A DNA stretch of 9,092 nt, taken from Bacteroidales bacterium UBA1223. GTDB taxonomy: Bacteria; Bacteroidota; Bacteroidia; Bacteroidales; P3. Of the stretch, positions 6,262-9,092 are shown piece by piece; position 1 is the first letter of the stretch; every line of letters begins with the position of its first letter. The notes under the pieces are model-generated. The model had not been told where the DNA came from and did no database searches. It saw only the letters and a list, made by a program, of their open reading frames with translations. The position numbers and the translations under genes were made by a program. The stretch is taken from positions 1,162 through 10,253 of the forward strand of contig DBXB01000045.1 of the NCBI GenBank assembly GCA_002309155.1, given 5' to 3'.

Positions 6262-6302
6262 ATGTCAGAATGTTGATAACTTTCTTGAATGTCTTGTGAC
6301 AT
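6262..6302. promoter_or_regulatory. Imperfect 9-bp inverted repeat, possible operator
   Basis: ATGTCAGAA (6262-6270) and TTGTGACAT (6294-6302) match as an inverted repeat in 8 of 9 positions with a 23-base spacer. It frames the weak mltD promoter candidate. The spacer is long for a dimeric regulator, so chance is quite possible. Confidence 0.2.
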
Positions 6303-6424
6303 AGTCTGTTAGATGATGAAAAAAAAGTAATTTTTTTTTCACAAACCCCACTTCCTCCCTTTTAAGAGTATTGGATTATATAATAAATAACATTTTTTTG
6401 AGTTACCTTTTTAAAATATGCCGA

Positions 6425-7951
6425 ATGTCCTTTCTGAATAGCAGACATATTATTCTCTTTTTGTTCTGTTTGTCGTTGCCGTTGTTGCCGACCAATCTTC
6501 ATGCTCAACAGGTTGACAATCCGGTGGATACTAACTATTTCTTTGCTATTGATGAGGCTAACTACGACAGTCTTCTGCATTATTTTTATATGCAGCAATT
6601 TCAAAAGTCAGCCAACCGCCACCTTAACCGCAAGGTCTCTCAGCTCTATGCGGAGTTTGACAATATCCCGGACTCTGTCTTTGTCAATCGCCTGCAGCGG
6701 ATGCATACTGTGGTGCCTCTGACCTATAACTCCGAAGTCCGTGCCTTTATCAAACTTTATGTCCGTATCATGAGTCGTAGGCTTGATGCTATGCTCTCTT
6801 TGTCTGAGTATTATTTCCCCATGTTCGAGCAGACTCTCGACAGTTACAATGTCCCTGAGGAACTTAAATACCTCACCATTGTTGAGTCCGCTCTCAACCC
6901 TCAGGCGACGTCGCGTGCGGGTGCCGCCGGACTCTGGCAGTTCATGTATGCTACAGGTAAGATATATGATCTGGAGGTCAATTCGTTGGTCGATGAGCGA
7001 CGAGATCCGTTCAAGTCTACCGTGGCTGCCGCCCGTTACTTGAAACGGCTCTATGAAATGTATGGTGACTGGCAGTTGGCTATGGCGGCCTACAATTGTG
7101 GTCCGGGCAATGTCAACAAGGCTATAGCAAGGGCTGGCGGTAAAAAAGGTTTCTGGCAAATCTATCCATACCTGCCTCGAGAGACACGTGGATATATCCC
7201 TAAATACATCGGTGCGGCTTATGTGATGAACTATTACCATGAGCATGGACTGAGCGCTGGAAAGATTGAGATTCCTATTAAGGTCGACACCGTTCATCTC
7301 CATTCTGATGTTCACATGGCGGTGGTGGAGCAGTTTACGGGTATTCCATCGCTTCAGCTCCAGCAACTCAACCCCCAGTTCCGCACCCAGGTGATTCCCG
7401 CATCCTCACGCCCCTACGCATTGAGTATACCGTCAGATAAAGCCAGCCTCTTTATCAAATACGAAGACACTATATACAAAGTCTCGAAAGATACTATAGG
7501 TAAGAACGCTGTAGTGCCACTGACTTCGGGAACTATCGTCTATCACAAGGTGAAGAAGGGCGACACCTTTACTTCTGTGGCTAAAAAATACGGCGTGACC
7601 CCTGGCAACTTGCGTCGCTGGAACGGCAAGAGCAAGAAGAGTACCTTGAAGGTTGGACAGCAACTGAAAATATATCTTCCTCCATCAGTGGCATCTTCAG
7701 ATCAATCCAAGCAAACGGATAAAAATGATACCGTGGCAGTCGTCGACACTATAAAGACAGACACGGTTGCCACTAAAGTTCCTCAAAAGACGCGGAAACC
7801 TAAGCAGGAGAATGTATACTATACTGTAGTGAAAGGTGACAACCTCTCAATTATTGCTAAGAAAAACAACACCACTATTCAGAAAATCAAACAGCTGAAC
7901 AATATGAAGAGTGATGTTGTCCGTATTGGTCAGCGTCTCAGAATCAGATAG
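6425..7951 (+). CDS. mltD: MltD-like membrane/periplasmic lytic transglycosylase with two LysM repeats
   Basis: Taken from the ATG at 6425 (508 residues), which opens directly onto a signal peptide (MSFLNSRHIILFLFCLSLPLLPTNLHA, cleavage near residue 27); an in-frame TTG at 6371 would place 18 extra residues in front. Residues about 135-280 are the SLT family 1 domain: catalytic Glu154 in the LTIVESALNP motif, GAAGLWQFM (167-174) and AAYNCGPGNV (221-230). LysM repeats lie at about 372-417 (YHKVKKGDTFTSVAKKYGVT) and 464-508 (YYTVVKGDNLSIIAKKNNTT), joined by an Asp/Thr/Lys/Val-rich linker (420-462). The enzyme cuts the MurNAc-GlcNAc bond to form 1,6-anhydro products, with LysM domains holding glycan. 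There is no lipobox, so the protein is probably soluble or peripherally bound rather than a lipoprotein as E. coli MltD is. It heads the plus-strand run with the DivIC-like and NlpC genes. Confidence 0.92.
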   Translation: MSFLNSRHIILFLFCLSLPLLPTNLHAQQVDNPVDTNYFFAIDEANYDSLLHYFYMQQFQKSANRHLNRKVSQLYAEFDNIPDSVFVNRLQRMHTVVPLTYNSEVRAFIKLYVRIMSRRLDAMLSLSEYYFPMFEQTLDSYNVPEELKYLTIVESALNPQATSRAGAAGLWQFMYATGKIYDLEVNSLVDERRDPFKSTVAAARYLKRLYEMYGDWQLAMAAYNCGPGNVNKAIARAGGKKGFWQIYPYLPRETRGYIPKYIGAAYVMNYYHEHGLSAGKIEIPIKVDTVHLHSDVHMAVVEQFTGIPSLQLQQLNPQFRTQVIPASSRPYALSIPSDKASLFIKYEDTIYKVSKDTIGKNAVVPLTSGTIVYHKVKKGDTFTSVAKKYGVTPGNLRRWNGKSKKSTLKVGQQLKIYLPPSVASSDQSKQTDKNDTVAVVDTIKTDTVATKVPQKTRKPKQENVYYTVVKGDNLSIIAKKNNTTIQKIKQLNNMKSDVVRIGQRLRIR

Positions 7952-7953
7952 TT

Positions 7954-7977
7954 GTTGATATGTTGATGTGTTGATAT
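7954..7977. repeat. 8-bp tandem repeat, GTTGATAT-type x3, after mltD stop
   Basis: GTTGATAT, GTTGATGT, GTTGATAT begin two bases after the mltD TAG. The unit is the same as at 2056-2079 and 9070-9092. No hairpin with a T-run follows. Confidence 0.85.
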
Positions 7978-7981
7978 GGAA

Positions 7982-8040
7982 TAATCGATTAATCGAATAA
8001 ACTAAACTAAACTCTTAAACTTTTAAACCCTTAAACTTTT
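7982..8040. repeat. TAATCGAN x2, TAAAC x3 and 8-bp TTAAAC tract upstream of the DivIC-like gene
   Basis: TAATCGAT and TAATCGAA (7982-7997) contain a perfect 12-bp palindrome, TCGATTAATCGA, at 7985-7996. TAAAC follows three times at 5-bp steps (7998-8012), then TTAAAC at 8015, 8023 and 8031 (8-bp steps). Bases 7996-8048 have no G on the plus (sense) strand. The layout mirrors the aroC-lipoprotein and lipoprotein-lpxH gaps read on the minus strand. Confidence 0.8.
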
Positions 8041-8063
8041 ATCTAAAAGCCAGTCCAAAGACT

Positions 8064-8372
8064 ATGAGAAAATTCAAAGAGACATTGTTTTGGAAAGTGA
8101 TTAAAAATAAATATTTCATCACTTTCTTTATCTTTGCCCTGATATATTTCTTCCTCGATGAGAATAATTTCTTTGTCCGTCGCTCTCTGCGTAAGGAGGT
8201 GAAAGAACTGACGTATGCTATGGACACCATGCGTGAGGGGGCTGTCAAGGACAGCCTGAAGTCGGTACGTCTGAAATATGATTTGGATTCAATCGAACGA
8301 TACGGCCGTGAACAATATTTTATGAAGAGGAAGAACGAGGATGTTTTTGTCGTGAGTCGTTCGGAAAAGTAA
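8064..8372 (+). CDS. DivIC/FtsB-like septum formation initiator protein
   Basis: A small 102-residue protein with a short basic cytoplasmic N-terminus, one membrane span at about 17-32 (YFITFFIFALIYFFL) and a charged, coiled-coil periplasmic part. The C-terminal IERYGREQYFMKRKNEDVFVV (76-96) matches the family pattern of iE..aRe.y.M...dE.v.v. FtsB/DivIC proteins form a complex with FtsL and FtsQ/DivIB that controls septal peptidoglycan synthesis. The ATG at 8064 gives the normal topology. It ends 13 bases before the NlpC/P60 gene, so the two are surely cotranscribed. Identity rests on a short, weakly conserved family, but size, topology and motif agree. Confidence 0.82.
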   Translation: MRKFKETLFWKVIKNKYFITFFIFALIYFFLDENNFFVRRSLRKEVKELTYAMDTMREGAVKDSLKSVRLKYDLDSIERYGREQYFMKRKNEDVFVVSRSEK

Positions 8373-8385
8373 TATCTCCCGCTGT

Positions 8386-9015
8386 ATGAAAAGACACTAT
8401 TTCACTCTTGTTGCCATATCGCTGTCACTAACAATGCTGATGGGCTCGTGCAATGCTATAAAGAAGTTCTTGAACACACAACTTGAGGACGAAGACTATA
8501 TCGTCGGACAATTATATGCCGACGAGTATGTGAGTGAGACTCCCGTCACGCTGCCGTCTTCAGGCAGAACGGGTTCGGAATCCGTTAGCGGTAATGTCTC
8601 ACGATGTGGCATCGAGCTCAACGACAAAGACAACCGCAAACTCTATTCAGCCATCGACAGCTGGTATGGTACTCCTTACCAATACGGAGGTTGCAGCACC
8701 AGCGGAATAGACTGCTCTTGTTTTGTGGGTAAGATATTCTCTTCAGTTTATGGCGTTAAACTGCATCGTGTGGCGAATGACATACAACAGGATATGGACA
8801 AGATGATAGGTCGCAATTCCCTCCGTGAAGGCGATGTGGTGTTCTTCACCAATTCGAATGGCAAAGTGTCGCATGTGGGAATCTATCTCAAAGACGACCT
8901 ATTCGTCCATTCCTCAACCTCAAACGGCGTTACTGTCAGTTCGCTGGAAAACAACTACTGGAAGAAACATTTCTATAAGGGTGGACGACACAAGGCTGTA
9001 ACTACAAATTATTAA
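8386..9015 (+). CDS. NlpC/P60-family peptidoglycan hydrolase, lipoprotein
   Basis: The 209-residue protein begins with a lipoprotein signal peptide (lipobox M19-G-S-C22). After a low-complexity stretch (45-72), an NlpC/P60 domain covers about 83-205: WYGTPYQYGG (93-102), catalytic Cys110 in GIDCSCF, His163 in KVSHVGIYL, and the third polar residue His175 in LFVHSSTSNG. Also present are REGDVVFF (147-154) and the LHRVANDIQQ stretch of the substrate groove. Such enzymes are cysteine peptidases that usually cut gamma-D-Glu to diaminopimelate (or nearby) bonds in stem peptides; the lipid anchor places it in the envelope. The residue after the catalytic DCS is Cys (C112), where Gly is usual. It follows the DivIC-like gene by 13 bases, and the neighbourhood suggests a part in cell-wall turnover during growth or division. 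Confidence 0.9.
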   Translation: MKRHYFTLVAISLSLTMLMGSCNAIKKFLNTQLEDEDYIVGQLYADEYVSETPVTLPSSGRTGSESVSGNVSRCGIELNDKDNRKLYSAIDSWYGTPYQYGGCSTSGIDCSCFVGKIFSSVYGVKLHRVANDIQQDMDKMIGRNSLREGDVVFFTNSNGKVSHVGIYLKDDLFVHSSTSNGVTVSSLENNYWKKHFYKGGRHKAVTTNY

Positions 9016-9034
9016 CCTTAACTATATGTGAGTT

Positions 9035-9092
9035 GTTGATAAGGTGTTAAGATGTTAAGGTGTTTAATCGTTGATATGTTGATATGTTGATA
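9035..9092. repeat. 8-bp repeat tract after the NlpC gene, running off the window
   Basis: Units GTTGATAA, GGTGTTAA, GATGTTAA and GGTGTTTA (9035-9066) are followed by ATC and then GTTGATAT, GTTGATAT and a cut-off GTTGATA (9070-9092). The tract begins 20 bases after the stop codon and continues past the window edge, so the copy number is not known. Confidence 0.85.

Larger units (their letters stand above)
6153..6424. promoter_or_regulatory. AT-rich divergent intergenic region between buk and mltD
   Basis: These 272 bases hold no gene I can support and none of the tandem repeats seen in the other gaps. They contain a candidate buk -7 element (6200-6207), an imperfect 9-bp inverted repeat (6262-6270 with 6294-6302), a 9-bp A-tract/T-tract palindrome (6318-6340) and several poly-A/T runs. 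Both the minus-strand run headed by buk and the plus-strand run headed by mltD must be promoted from here or from further inside. I cannot place the mltD promoter with confidence; TAACTTTC at 6277-6284 with TTTT 19 bases before it is one weak candidate. Confidence 0.6.

Noticed and set aside
6371..6424. TTG start for mltD
   Set aside because: The ATG at 6425 directly begins the signal peptide; the extra 18 residues are encoded by AT-rich promoter-like sequence.
6608..7366. Minus-strand frame (252 codons) opposite mltD
   Set aside because: It overlaps the catalytic domain of a recognised transglycosylase and shows no domain of its own.

Overview
The window looks like a chromosomal segment from a member of the Bacteroidales, perhaps a gut or rumen lineage, with moderate GC content. 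The evidence is the gene set: an EnvC-type degenerate LytM protein with the family's usual Bacteroidetes sequence, a DUF4369-like lipoprotein, butyrate kinase, an MltD-type transglycosylase with LysM repeats, a DivIC/FtsB-like protein and an NlpC/P60 lipoprotein. The starts lack Shine-Dalgarno sequences, and one Bacteroidetes-like -7 element (TAnnTTTG) is visible. I see no insertion sequence, phage gene, tRNA, rRNA or CRISPR array.

Layout. Bases 1-1248 (+) hold the 3' part of envC; its start codon lies just outside the window. It converges on a five-gene minus-strand run that reads, in transcription order, buk (6152-5061), an FKBP-type peptidyl-prolyl isomerase (4973-4125), aroC (4122-3172), a DUF4369-like lipoprotein (3061-2282) and lpxH (2028-1273). 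A 272-base AT-rich divergent region (6153-6424) separates buk from the plus-strand run mltD (6425-7951), a DivIC/FtsB-like gene (8064-8372) and an NlpC/P60 lipoprotein gene (8386-9015).

Most genes serve the cell envelope. EnvC, the lytic transglycosylase, the NlpC/P60 protein and the DivIC-like protein concern peptidoglycan turnover and division. LpxH makes lipid A and the FKBP protein folds exported proteins. aroC (chorismate) and buk (acyl-phosphate and ATP) are metabolic.

The most unusual content is intergenic. Three codirectional gaps (aroC to lipoprotein, lipoprotein to lpxH, mltD to DivIC-like), and the start of a fourth after the NlpC gene, consist almost wholly of short tandem repeats with 5-10 bp units. 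Read in the sense of the flanking genes, the three complete gaps share an order: G-containing repeats right at the upstream stop codon, then a TTAATCG/TTTAATC-type element, then a G-free TTAAC/TTAAAC repeat tract leading to the next start codon. The convergent gap, the divergent region, and the buk-FKBP, FKBP-aroC and DivIC-NlpC gaps lack it. Other points of note are a chorismate synthase about 35 residues short internally with an altered C-terminal signature, a DUF4369-like lipoprotein without the thioredoxin domain often found in its relatives, a butyrate kinase with no adjacent ptb, and a perfect 13-bp hairpin between buk and the FKBP gene.
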